This document shows, piece after piece, positions 31,965-43,687 of a DNA stretch of 64,000 nucleotides (its first letter is position 1; each line of letters opens with the position of its first letter). A model generated the notes under the pieces. The model saw only the letters and a list, made by a program, of their open reading frames with translations, made no database searches and was not told the DNA's origin. The stretch comes from Taxillus chinensis. Lineage: Eukaryota > Streptophyta > Magnoliopsida > Santalales > Loranthaceae. The translations under genes and the position numbers were made by a program. The stretch is from positions 39,880,107 through 39,944,106 of the forward strand of contig CM042091.1 in assembly GCA_023512835.1 (NCBI GenBank), read 5' to 3'.

Positions 31965-33931
31965 TCAGCGTGAAACTACCCGGATCTTTAAGCTTGGGTG
32001 GTAGCTTGTCCGCACCACCGCACTAATGTCATTGGTGAGAGCTACTATCTCACAATCGGTGTAACTTCTCCTCTTGGACAGTAGATCCTTTAGAAATTTG
32101 ACATATCCAGGCATTTGTTCCAAGGCTTCTATGAAGGGGATGTTCACTTCCAACTTCTTGAAGACATCTAAAAATTTTCGGAACCGAGCATCTAATTTCT
32201 TTTTCCTCGGCCTTTGAGGATACGGCATAGGAGGTTTATACGGAACGGGAGAGCTAACTTCATGCTGACGGCTTGTCGGTTGACTACTCCCAACCTTTTT
32301 GTCTGGTCCTTACATTGCTCGGCATCTCCTTCTTTAGCTTCCTCCTGGGCAAGCCGTTCGGACTCCTCCTTGGTTGGCTCGATTTTCTTCTCTCCACCTG
32401 GTAGTTCTTTCCCACTTCTAAGCATTATAGCTTTGCATTGCTCCCTTGGGTTGACCTCGTATTCCTGGGAAAAGTGTTTGATGAAGATGGCCTAACCGCA
32501 TTTGCTAACCGGCCTCTCTGCTGTTCGATATTCTTCATGGCAGCCCCAAGATCCTGGACAGACGTGGTAAGGGACTCAATCCTTGTCTCCCCCTTACTCA
32601 TTTCGTCGGTTGCTTGCTTAGCAAATTGATAAAAGAAGTTCCGCATCTCTTCATCCTTTGCCTTCTCTTTGTCTTCCTCCTTCTATTGAGGCATCTTCTG
32701 GAACCCAGGAGGAAGTTGTGGACCGAGAAGGTTCTCCATCTTGTGTTGCTCCAATGAGCAGGAACCTTATTCTGCCTTTGCCATAAGTAAGGCGGTTGTT
32801 GAAATTGGTGAGGTCCTCCTTGATTTTGAAAGTGGTTGGGCGGGGAGGATTAGTGCACTGGTTTGGATTCGATATTGTCGCTGAAATCCTCCACCTCGAT
32901 TCCCAACATATTGGGCTTCTTCGTATAGTTGGGTCAGTAGCAACATCTTCGTAAACCGCCTTAGGTGGTTCGAGTTCTACCCTCCATGCGAACAGCCATT
33001 ATCGACATTTGCTCGTCAGTAACTCCATCTTCCTTGTCAACTCATCGAACCGAGTTGAATTTGACGAATTTGATATCTGCAGCCACCGGCTCAGCTCTAG
33101 GGCGTCTGTCATTGGACCATTGGCGGTTTGACAACGCCATTCGCTCTATAAGCTCCTCGCTGCAGAAGGCTCCATCATCATGAACGCTCCTCCAGCAGCT
33201 GCATCTATCATGCTCCTTGTATTTGCATGCAGACCTGCATAAAAAGATTCGACTTGTAACCATTCTGGCCTGCCATGATTAGGACACCTCCTCACCAAGT
33301 CTTTAAACCGCTCCCAGGCCTCGTATAGCGACTCATCACCATCTTGGGTGAATTGATTTATCTGGCTCCTTAGATGAATAACTCTTGTTGGTGGAAAGTA
33401 CTTGGAGAGAAACTTCTCCACCATTTGGTCCCATGTGTGTATCTTGCCACAGGTAGGAACTGGAACCAACCAAGAGCTCGGTCCTTCAGGGAAAACGGGA
33501 AAAGTCGCGACTTAATGGCGTCATCCGAGACTCCATTAATTTTGATGGTGTCGCAAATTTGCAAGAATCGCGCTAGATGGTTGTGTGGATCATCTAGCGC
33601 CGAGCCTCGGAATGCATCTTGCCCAACCATTTGCGTAGCGCAAGCTTCACTCGAAGTTGTTTGCTTGGACCGGCACCCTTCGATGCCTGAATACTCATCC
33701 GATAAGACAGGTCTAGCATAATCCATGAAGGTCCTTGGCTGATAACCTCCTTGGCCGTTGTGTCCCTGATCTTCCCTTGCTCGTTTTCAGCCATGATTTC
33801 TTCACACACGGTATGTAAGCCTTCCAATGCTTGTTCATTGCAGCTAATACCCTCTCGAGCTCTTCTTGCTCTCGCAATGTTCGTTCGATTTCGGGATCGT
33901 ATGGTAATAGCTCACCCCTGGTGTGACGCAT
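31965..33931 (-). pseudogene. F copy 1 gag (several frame breaks)
   Basis: The ATG is at 33929-33931 (MRHTRGELLPYDPEIER). The retrotransposon gag core follows (DDPHNHLARFLQICDTIKIN, WDQMVEKFLSKYFPP, DGDESLYEAWERFKDLVRRC), then an Asn/Gln-rich segment and a Lys/Glu-rich segment (PYPQRPRKKKLDARF, KKLEVNIPFIEALEQMPGY). I find no CCHC zinc knuckle, unlike A, B, C and E. At least six one- or two-base shifts divide it. Copy 2 has the longest open version. Confidence 0.82.
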
Positions 33932-34097
33932 ACACAGAGGAATTTTCTCAAACACCTAAGGTGCACTCGACACGTAGCAAAAACAAAAAGATACCAGGTA
34001 ACACCGTACTAGCAAAAGTACAAGAAAATAAAATTCCAGGATCACAAATAAACTTGAGCACCTAATGTCACTTAGTCCTAACAATGTTTGGCGTGCC

Positions 34098-34115
34098 TCC
34101 CCGGCAACGGCGCCA
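34098..34115 (-). other. Primer binding site, F copy 1 (Asp tRNA type)
   Basis: Minus-strand TGGCGCCGTTGCCGGGGA lies six bases from the LTR end at 34122. From memory, this is the Athila-type PBS, matching the 3' end of a tRNA-Asp. The short leader to the gag ATG is about 170 bases. Confidence 0.85.
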
Positions 34116-34121
34116 AAAACT

Positions 34122-35617
34122 TGACCCGCATAAATTATGTCTGAAGGTTTTGCAGCAAGTGCACTGGTCAAGTAATAAAATGGAGTATTAAGACTCCGGT
34201 TGTCGAACCCACAGGGAGGTAGCTAATCTTGTTAAGCGGCAAGCACTAAGCTAACAAGTTGATTTTATGTCTGGACAATTGATGTTTGTTGTGCCAATAT
34301 TTTGAACAAAAAAATATTAAATCGGAATGTTGGCAAGCGGTTGGTATAGACATCTAGGGTCACAATGTTTACCACCCAATCGATTGTACTAATCTGGTTA
34401 TGGCTCTTGTTTATGTTCTAGTTCAAGTTCATGTTGATTATCTCCTACCTATCTTACATTTGGTCCATGTTAAGATAGATTTAAGGCTTTTATCCCATTT
34501 GGTCCATGCGAATAAAAGTGATCAAGGTAGACAAACAATCTAATAGTTGCAGACTTGGTCCATCATGCAATATTAAATCTAATTCACTAGTGTTCCACCC
34601 TAGACAAGGGCTAAGATTACCTAATCATGCATAAACTAGGCATTTCCATTCAAGCAAGTGAATTAAACAAGAACTGAATTCTATTTTATTGAACAACCAT
34701 AACCAAACCGACTACAATTTATTGGGGGCTACATTGCTCCCCTAGACTAACAAGACTACTCCATAATCATGACAAAAACAACAACAATCATAAGAAAGAA
34801 CATGATTACGGTACCAGGACAATAAAGGAAGACCCCAAGATGAACCAGGACTCCGGCCTCCAAAGACTCCGGCGTCTGCCGCCCAAACTCACTCCTTGCC
34901 AAGGACAATCCGATCTTTTAGCAATGGCTATAGCTCTTTTCAGAACTCAGATCAGATTCTCCTCCTCAAGATGATTTACAATGCCTCCAAAGACTCCTAT
35001 TTATAGGTTTTAGTGGGCCAAATTAGGGTTACAAAAGGTGTGCCCTAATTATAAATGTGGTCGTGACCAAAACGACGTCGTTTTGGTTAGTGACACTAAT
35101 CGACGTTCTAGGCGAAATAAAACTCAAACTACACCAACTTTGACCCCAGTTCTTTAGAGGAAAATGATTAAAGCAACAAAATACATCATTGGGAGCACAA
35201 AAATGCTTGCACGTGAGAATGCACGTGAGAAGACCCTTTTCACGTGCAGCTCCAATTTGACTCAAATTTGCTCCAAAGCTTCCTCTTGAGTTGTAGAAGG
35301 CATCCATGCAATAAAATCCTTGCACGTGAGAATGCACGTGAGAAGGCATTTCACGTGCACCTTGATTTTGCCTTCATTTTGCTTCCATCTTCTTCCTGTA
35401 GCTTCCTTGTGAGTTGATGGAGTGATCTAGCCAAAGTGTGTGGGACAAGGTTGCTCCAAAACTTGCCAAAAACACTCAAAAAGTACCACTATACACCAAA
35501 TAGGGTCTTCCTAGGGGTTAGAGCAAATATGTCGAAAATAACATGCAAATAGGTACAAAACATACGCTAAAACACCCTATATAAGGCATAGGATAACGGC
35601 ATAAATGCACGTTGTCA
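34122..35617 (-). repeat. F LTR2 (inner, shared by copies 1 and 2)
   Basis: Same termini and length (1,496 bp) as LTR1. It carries the inner-type variants shared with LTR3: AACCGACTAC, TACGGTACC, ATCGGAATG, ACTTGCC and CAAATAGGG. The palindrome is at 35069-35084. No target duplication flanks it: the PBS of copy 1 is on its left and the polypurine tract of copy 2 on its right. Confidence 0.95.
34997..35005 (-). promoter_or_regulatory. TATA box of F LTR2, likely promoter of copy 1
   Basis: Minus-strand TATAAATAG, 63 bases downstream of AAAACGACGTCGTTTT at 35069. It would drive copy 1 and also end copy 2 transcripts. Confidence 0.65.
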
Positions 35618-36217
35618 AATTCCCCCCATACTTGAACCTTTGCTTGTCCTCAAGCAAAAAGAAATAAACACACGATCAAACGGAAAAGAACGAATAAACT
35701 AACAAACAAGAGAGGCATGGTTTCCCAAGGCATACAATCCTATCATGATGAAGTAGACATTCCAATAGCTAAAAATGAATCATAAGTTAATCAACACATG
35801 CCCTTACTATTAAGTCCAACAACCATGTAATATCGTTACTAATAGTCCAGGATAGAAGCAAACATGCCAGGATAAAATGAACTTAGCTCCCCCCTGAAAG
35901 TCCGCACCAAGGTTAGAGCAGCCTCACTTAAATGTCACTTTCTTTTCTCTCCTTTCAGGCCCTACTATCAATGCCTAGCAGCTAAGGATTTACTCTTTCA
36001 CCCACTACTAACTATTGATTAAGTTTTGCCACGTAAACATAAGAGATCCCCACCCGTGCTCGTCAAGGGAGACACACCCTCTAGTCTACTTTAGGACCAA
36101 CACTTGGAGCTAAAGATGGAAGCTCACACTTGTGAAACAAATTGCAAGATAAACAACTTAGCCATTATGGCCGCAACACGAAAACAAAAATACATAGAAA
36201 CAAGTATGCCATTGTGG

Positions 36218-36248
<31 letters not shown>

Positions 36249-36951
36249 CACACTTCTTTTTTAGTAATAACCTTACAAGGTTGCATTTTATGCTCTCCCT
36301 TGATGGATTATTCACTCTGCTATTGTCCTCACACAAGCCCCCTTTTTTTTTTTTTTTTTTTTTTAAACAAGAACTAGAACTAGAACCGAGCGAGAATACC
36401 TGGAATCGCGAACACCATACACCAAACACCGAGCACAACAGTACTTCTTATGCCTAAGTAACTCCAACTATCAAATAGCTAGTAATGAATATTAAGAGCG
36501 AATTGATAACCCAATAACCCATAAAATACACTCAAAGGTAAGATAATGGTGCTCTCAAAAAGTATATGCCTATTCTGCACTCAACTTCAGGGTTTACAAA
36601 GCTCATCCTAACATAACATGCTCAGCTTACTATTCAAACGTCAGCTCCAAAATCATGGTGATATCATTCAACAAGTAAAGACATGCTCAACTAACTTATA
36701 ACACACCTTAACAAGTGACACATCGTTATCACAACAAGATACTAAGGTGGTTAGTATAGGCAACCAGAATTGTCATACCTTGGTAGCCATTGCACCTCAC
36801 AGGCAAAACAAGCATTCACAGCAACAACATAAAATAAAAGTAACGCATGCAGGCAACCAAACAAGCAACCGGTTCAAGGGAAATCCCCCCCCCCCATACT
36901 GAAACGAAGCGATGTCCTCAGAGCATGGAAAAAGTAAAAGGAAAAAGAGCG
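35618..36951 (-). other. F copy 2 3' noncoding region
   Basis: It matches 23862-25180 closely. The polypurine tract touches LTR2 (minus strand TATGGGGGGAATT, one G more than copy 1). A tracts lie at 36219-36248 (30) and 36343-36364 (22). No gene is seen. Confidence 0.75.
36219..36364 (-). repeat. Paired A tracts, F copy 2 (30 and 22)
   Basis: Runs of 30 at 36219-36248 and 22 at 36343-36364, A on the element's sense strand. They occupy the same sites as in copies 1 and 3. Confidence 0.85.
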
Positions 36952-39271
36952 TTACCGGTTGGTGGGAAGGCTATAGTAGAAGATAACATGGGCCACCATG
37001 CGTCGAAGACGTGCGACAAAGTCGCCGAGGTTTCTCCTGTGAGTGCCCAAGTATCCTTATCTCGTAATAGAGCTATCAAATAATAGCAGACAAAAATCCC
37101 ACAACTGAATTGATCAGGTTGTTGGGGAAGCTCCATTTCATTGAAGTGCACCAGGAGGTAACTTGGATGTCAATGACCCTTCTTTTCGGAGTGCGGTTTT
37201 GATTTTTTTCAAGAAACCATGGACCAGCTTCTTCTTTCGTGTGGAAAACCCATGGGCTTGGCTCGGGTCATAAAGGACGGCATGGCCCACGATCAGGTCC
37301 AACCGCAAGAGTACAAAGTGTCGTTCAAGGAGGACCGGTATAAGAACCTCGTGGACCTGGTGCCAAGAGCGATGTCCTTCGCGGCTCCATTCATCCGCCG
37401 GCGGAAGATATGTTCCTCTAAGGGCTGCTCATAAATCTCGCACGGCATGATAGAAGTGTCTTGAGCCATAGGGTAGTCGTTGGGCTCGGCTTCCACCACA
37501 TGTCGCATCGTACGGCGAGAATAAGTCAACGTCATCGGAAGATAAGTACTCATCGACTAGGATACGTTGTAAATAAGATGATGTGAAGACTTCGAATCAC
37601 GTGTAAAACGGGCTTGCAAGGTGTCTCCATAAGTAAACTGCTGGCAGCATTGTGGCCTCAGCGATGGAGAGGGCCGGATGAAGATGAATATAAACGGGCT
37701 CCCCTAGGTCATCTGCTGGGGGAGCTTCGGAAGATGCGCCGGACCACCATTGCAACGGCCGAATTAAGGGAACTAGGGCCTGTGAAGAGCCGGGCCCGGC
37801 CGGTGGTGGGAAATAAACCGAAACTGCTGGAGGGAAGGGTGACGCGGTGTAGGGCTCCGCCTCTTGCGGATACCGTGGATACTCCGGTGTCTCTTCGCTA
37901 TGCGCACGTTGCTGTCAGCCGGAGGTGACGGTGCGTCAAATGGATCCTCCACAGGAGGTGTAGGAGTTGTCTTCTTCTTTTTCCCCGGGGCTTTCCCAGG
38001 ATCTTACCGAGCAGCCCTTTGACTTCCTTTTGCTCCTTGAGGATTAGAGTTTGATTTTTCTTCAACAGCCCGATCTCCTGAACGGTTTCCGTTGTGCCTC
38101 TTGTAGTTGAGCGTTTGCTTAGTAAGTCTTCATAAGAAGCAGCAGGAGTTGGCTCCGGGGCTTCCCATGGTCGGGCAGATGGACGAGACGTTGCTTGTTG
38201 ATCTTGAGTGATGTACTCGAGTAGCTCATCCAGCTGAAGTCTCGTGATGTGGCCATTAGTGAAAGCCCGGTTAAGAACGTCAACTTCACCGATAACTTGG
38301 CCATCGATGCCTTGGAAGAAATTGTAGATTTCCTCCTTGTGAACATTGAACCGCATGTACATGGCGATCAACTGGAAAATGTCTTGTCGGCGGGCATTCA
38401 TGGGAGTGGAGGTGTCCCGGAACTGCTCCGTGGGTCGCTCCATATGCACGCTATGACGTGAAGGCTATGGTGCAACGTGGATACTATCTCCCCATTTGCC
38501 CTTGTAGCTAACTCCTAAAGCACCCTCTGGATGGAGAACTTGTAACCTGCAAGTTATCCGGGAAAACAAGATGGGGACTACTTGAGCACTAAGATGACCA
38601 TATTGATATTGCGAAGCATGCTAAGTAGTCGACCATATAAGCATTTATGAATATCCCGTTTCCACAATTTAAAAATTTCCGCAGCCCAATCAATGTGTAA
38701 CTGGCGATCGATGCAAAACATAAACTCCAAATGGGATTTAGGGACCGAGTCTACGCCACTAGTTTGTAACGATAAGCACCTCCCTACCAAATTGGCAAGG
38801 CAACGGTATTTCCCGTGAAATCCGTTTTTAAGTAAATTGCCGACGTTTCCCAAATTCCTTATTATCTTGTAAAGCTCTACCATATTCTCCTAAGGTCAAT
38901 GCAGGCTTTGCATGCATGGGATTTGGCAGATCAAAGCAATCTCTCAACAAAGCAGGGGAAATAGAAATTAAGACACCTTGAACCTCCCCAATTATCTCAT
39001 CATCTTCCTCATTGACATAGACCGAATTATAGAATTCTAACATGGCGGGGTAATACAAATCACAACGAGCGCATACTAACCGTCGCAGTCCCAACGCTGC
39101 GCAGCTTGGTCATAATTTCTTGATCCAGTCAAGGGTGGAGGACTCCAGGATCTCCCAATCAAGCACATTCCCCACGAAGATGGTGTCGGCATCTCTCAAT
39201 GCCGAAGGCATAGAGGTGGCGGAGGCTTCAGGACTGCCTTCTCCTTGGCGGGCTCTCCTTGTGTGCACCAT
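36952..39271 (-). pseudogene. F copy 2: transposon-protein domain and Ulp1-like protease
   Basis: ATG at 39269-39271 and stop at 36952-36954. The N-terminal domain (CARCDLYYPAMLEFYNSVYV) is in 38828-39094. The middle part in 37898-38449 is the longest open version (IYNFFQGIDGQVIGEVDVLN, RLQLDELLEYITQDQQ, QEIGLLKKNQTLILKEQKE). The catalytic residues of the Ulp1 part are all present: His 37318-37320, Asp 37267-37269, and Gln-x5-Cys with Cys 37101-37103. The frame around the Cys runs open in 36918-37151 (FNEMELPQQPDQFSCG). One early shift (CTTGATCCAG near the N-terminus) is shared with copy 1 and absent from copy 3. Enzymatic activity cannot be judged from sequence. Confidence 0.8.
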
Positions 39272-40245
39272 GACGAAATTTTGCTCTCGGCAAGAAAGGA
39301 GAAGAAAGTATGAAATGTGAGTTTGAAGCTTGGAACTCCTTCCCTATTTATAGTGATTCGTCACAAGGGGAAAAGACGAAATTAACCCTCTTAAAGTGCT
39401 CCATCATTTTCACGTGCGGACCAAAGAAGACTCTAGAAGATGCCAGCTAGCGCCCACCGAAATTTCAGACTGATTGGCCAAAGGTAGGTATGCACGTGAA
39501 AAGCGTGTTTTCACGGGCGAGCTTGGATGATTCTAGACAGCCACTGCTGTCCACTAAAATTTTAGATCGAAAAGAAGCGTCTATCCCTGTGCACGCGAAA
39601 AGTGTTGTCACGGGCAGGTCTCAAAAGGGTCTAGAAGATTCCAGTTGCCTCGTGCAAAATTTCAGCTCGATTGGACCATTATACCCTTGTGCACGCGAAA
39701 AGCCTTTTCACGGGCAGGGCCTTTTTGTCCAAATTTCGCTGCGGGTCACGGATGAACGGTAGATTCATTATAGACGTGAACGTGACATGCTTGATTCTCA
39801 CGGGCAAGTTGGTTGACACCCTAAATGAAGCCCAATGATGTGGAAATTTGACAGGCTAATATCCCATCTCACAAGGACAAAAACGTGTCGGTTAGTGGGC
39901 CCAAAATACCATCATATAATCTAGAACTTCATCTCCATGGTTTGGCAAGAGATTGGAGTGGGCCCCTCTGATTTAATTTAACTGAATTTGGTTGTGGGCC
40001 TGAGAAAATTTAGTTGAAGTTCGATACACAGGCCCAAGTAAGCCCAAGTTTAAAGAAGCTCCATCAAGGAATTTGGGCCTAGGCCCTGGTTCAAATCTCG
40101 CTAATAAGAGTTAAAACAAAACAGATATGCACTCCCTACGGACTATGGGTTAAAACACACAATAACACTATCTCAATAAAAGAAATAGCATAAAATAAAA
40201 AGGAAGAGAAATCACCATGGGTTGCCTCCCATGAAGCGCTCGAGT
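39272..40245 (-). promoter_or_regulatory. F copy 2 intergenic region with internal promoter and hairpins
   Basis: The TATA box is at 39344-39352, 73 bases before the ATG. The hairpin series matches copy 1 (near 39491, 39592, 39690 and 39775). The first inter-hairpin spacer is shorter than in copy 1 (GACAGCCACTGCTG against GACACTGCCATTTGCTG). Confidence 0.65.
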
Positions 40246-41629
40246 TTAGGTCTTAGCTTGACCGTCCCCTCTGTCAAGTTGTGCTCGAGTGAAATGATCA
40301 ACCTCCTTAACATGATCCCGCATGTAGTATGGCTTCACACGCTGACCGTTTACTTTGAAAATTTGTCCAGAGGTTGATTGGAGTTCAACACTACCATATG
40401 GGAACACCTTTGTAATGGTGAAAGGCCCCATCCATTTAGATCGCAACTTCCCAGGAAAGAGTTTAAGTCCGGAATTAAAGAGGAGCACCTTCTGGCCCGG
40501 TTCAACAGTAGAGGGGCTGATCTTCTTATCATGTCCGAGCTTAGACCTCTCCTTGTACACCTTCGCACTCTCATAGGCATTGAAGCGAAATTCCTCCAAC
40601 TCATTTAATTGGTGCAATCGTAGTTCAAAGGCAACATTGGGATCCATGTTCAGCTTTTTAACCGCCCAAAATGCTTTGTGTTCCAATTCAACAGGCAAGT
40701 GGCAGGCCTTTCCGTACGATGAGACGATACGGAGACATTCCAATGGGCGTTTTGAATGCTGTGCGATAAGCCCACAACGCCTCATCGAGTTTTAGACCCC
40801 AATCTTTTCGGTTGCCTCCCACTGTCTTTTCCAAGATGTGCTTGATCTCACGGTTGGAAACTTGACTTGACCGTTTGCTTGTGGATGATAGGCTAAGGTG
40901 CGCCTATGTTGCACTCCATATTTGTTTAAGAGCTTGTCGAAAAGCTTATTGCGAAGTGACTCCCTTCATCACTAATAATTGCTCTAGGTGTTCCAAACCG
41001 GCTGAATATGTTCGGCGAAGGAATTTGGTAACCACTTGAGCATCATTCTTCCTAGTGGGTATAGCTTCAACCCACTTCGAGAGGTAATCAACAGCCAGGA
41101 AGGATGTAAGAAAACCCATCTGATGGTGGGAAAGGTCCCATGAAATCGATTCCCCATATGTCAAAAAGTTCGACCGGCATAATGCCGGTTTGGGGCATCT
41201 CTTGCTTCCTTGTAATCCCTCCTATTCGTTGACACCGATCACATGTCTTAACAAAGGTGTATGTGTCTGTGAACATGGTTGGCCGGTAAAACCCACTTTG
41301 TAGGATCTTTGCCACCGTCCTTTGTACTCCTAAATGGCCAGCATAGTCGGATGAATGACAATGCGTCGATATCTTGTCCACTTCCTCTTCTGGCACACAT
41401 TTTTCGATGATCTGATCAGCACATAGCCGGTATAGAACAGGCTCATCCCAAATGTATCTTCTTGCATTAAAGAGGAACCTCTTCTTTTCCTGATAAGTGA
41501 ACTCTGCAGGTACATAGTCACATGCATGGTAGTTCACTATATCAGCAAACCATGGCGTCTTTGCTTCAGCTACAAAGAGCTGCTCATCAGGGAAGGTGTC
41601 AGAAATAGTAGCACCTTGGGTACTACCTC
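40246..41629 (-). pseudogene. F copy 2 integrase
   Basis: The frame 41088-41705 runs from the RNase H end ([11 protein letters not shown]) into integrase with an intact zinc-binding part (HCHSSDYAGHLGVQRTVAK, CDRCQR) and the first Asp ([16 protein letters not shown]). After a shift near 41095, SKWVEAIPTRKNDAQVVTKF follows in 40946-41164. The C-terminal part ([40 protein letters not shown]) is open in 40246-40785. There is no chromodomain. Confidence 0.82.
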
Positions 41630-42976
41630 CCCCTAGCTCGAGCCTTGACAAATGGTCTGCCACAGTATTGGAAGTCCCCTTCAAGTCTTTAATCTCCAGG
41701 ATCAAACTCTTGGAGTAACAAAACCCATCCGATCAACCTGGGTTTTGCATCCTTCTTGTTTGAACAAATATCTCGGGGCAGCGTGGTCGGTGTAAACAAT
41801 GACCTTAGTGCCCAGAAGATATGACCGAAACTTATCACAAGCAAACACCACAGCAAGTAACTCCTTCTTTGTAGTAGTGTAATTGAGCTGGGCCTCATTG
41901 AGTGTGCGCCGGCATAATATATTGCCCTGAAAATTTTGTCCCGTTTCGCCCAAGCACCGCTCCAATGCAAAGTCACTTGCATCACACATCGGCTCAAAGG
42001 GTTGTGACCGGCCTGGAGCCACTATCACCGGTCTGAACCGAGCTTCTCTTTCAACATTGTAAAGGCCTGAAGGCGGTCTTCCGAAAATATGAATGGAACA
42101 TCCTTCTCTAAAAGCATGCTTAGAGGCTTGGCAATTTTTGAGAAGTCTTTGATGAACCGCCGATAAAACCCTGCATGACCCGAAAGCTCCGGATGCCCTT
42201 CACATTAGTGGGAGGAGGTAGACGCTCAATGGTGGAGATCTTTGCTCTATCTACTTCCAACCCAGTGCGGACACTCTATGCCCAAGGACAACTCCTTCCT
42301 TGACCATGAAGTGACACTTCTCCCAGGTTCAAGACCAGGTCCTTTTCCTTGCATCGGACTAACACGGTTTCCGGATTCTGAGGCAGATGGAAAAAGATGA
42401 ACCAAATACCGAGAAGTCATCCATAAAGACTTCCATAATGTCCTCCACTAACCCTTGAAAAATGGCCATCATACACCTCCTGGAAAGTAGCGGGTGCGTT
42501 GCAAAGACCAAATGGCATACGCCGGAAAGCATACGTGCCAAAAGGGCACGTGAATGTAGTCTTCTCTTGATCTTCAGGGGCAACCGCTATCCGGTTGTAT
42601 CCAGAATAACCGTCCAGGAAAACAATAAAACGGGTAGCTGACTAACCGATCTAGCATTTGATCAATGAAAGGTAACGGAAAGTGGTCCTTACGCGTGGCT
42701 TTATTCAGCTTGCGGTAATCAATGCACACGCGCCACCCGGTCACCGTGCGGGATGGAATAAGCTCGTTGTTCTCATTGCGTATCACCGTCATGCCACCCT
42801 TCTTGGGAACCACTTGCACTGGACTAACCCAGGAGCTATCTGAAATGGCATATATGATGCCTCGCTTTCCTCCACTTCGGAATCTCCTTGCCAACGACTT
42901 CCTTCATTGCAAGATTGAGCCTGCGTTGGCGCTCTCAGGTAGGAGTATAAGACTCCTCCATCAGTATCTTGTGCAT
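41630..42976 (-). pseudogene. F copy 2 reverse transcriptase and RNase H
   Basis: The start MHKILMEESYTP-like reading near 42976 shifts at once. RT motifs [20 protein letters not shown] and [14 protein letters not shown] are open in 42574-42894, and the catalytic EVFMDDFSVFG is in 42359-42583. RNase H pieces are in 41689-42028 ([32 protein letters not shown]), where TDHAAL has become TDHAAP. Several shifts are specific to this copy, for example ACCCGAAAG where copy 3 reads ACCCAGAAAG. Confidence 0.82.
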
Positions 42977-43687
42977 GCAGACCGCTGGACTTATACCTTT
43001 TATGTCATCCAGAGACCACCCCAGGGCCTCGCTTATGCTCCCTTAAGACTTCTAGTAGCTGTCTGGTTTCTTCTACCTTAAGGACGCAGCCTACTATCAC
43101 AGGATAACGCCCTTGTGTATCCAAGAACTCGTACCTCGGATGTTCTGGGAGTTGCTTGAACCGGCAACGGTTCCGTGATTTGCGAGGATTCGGTTGAGGA
43201 TTTCAGCACTTCATAAGTCTCGTTCGGTTCCACCTCCGCAAAATCCACCTGCTGCAATTCGTGATCCAAGCTTTCGGTGATCAAGCTCTCTTCGAAAAAA
43301 GCGTCCACGAATTCAGCAATCTGATCAATCCAATAACAACTGGAATGATCATTCGCCTTGCGCATCGAACGCTCCATGTTGAACACCACCGCATCTTCAT
43401 CCACACGCAGCGTCAACTCCCCCGAGTTTACATCGATCAAGGCCTGCCAGGTACTCAGGAATGGCCTTCCAAGAATCAATTGGACTCCTTTATCTTCTTC
43501 CATTTCCAATACAACAAAATCCACCTGGGAAGATAAAGCGATCCACCTTGATTAAAACATCTTCAATAATGCCCGCCGGTTTTCCTATCGATCGATCAGC
43601 AAATTGTAAAGATATGGACGTGGGCTTTATGCCGATCAAGCCCGGCCGCCGATAGATGGACATTGGCATCAGATTTATACTTGCCCC
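42977..43687 (-). pseudogene. F copy 2 aspartic protease
   Basis: The frame 43078-43524 holds VQLILGRPFLSTWQALIDV and the downstream spacer. The active site DLGAS at about 43682-43696 falls exactly on a C run one base longer than in copies 1 and 3 (GCCCCCTAAATC against GCCCCTAAATC), which shifts the frame. Confidence 0.78.
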
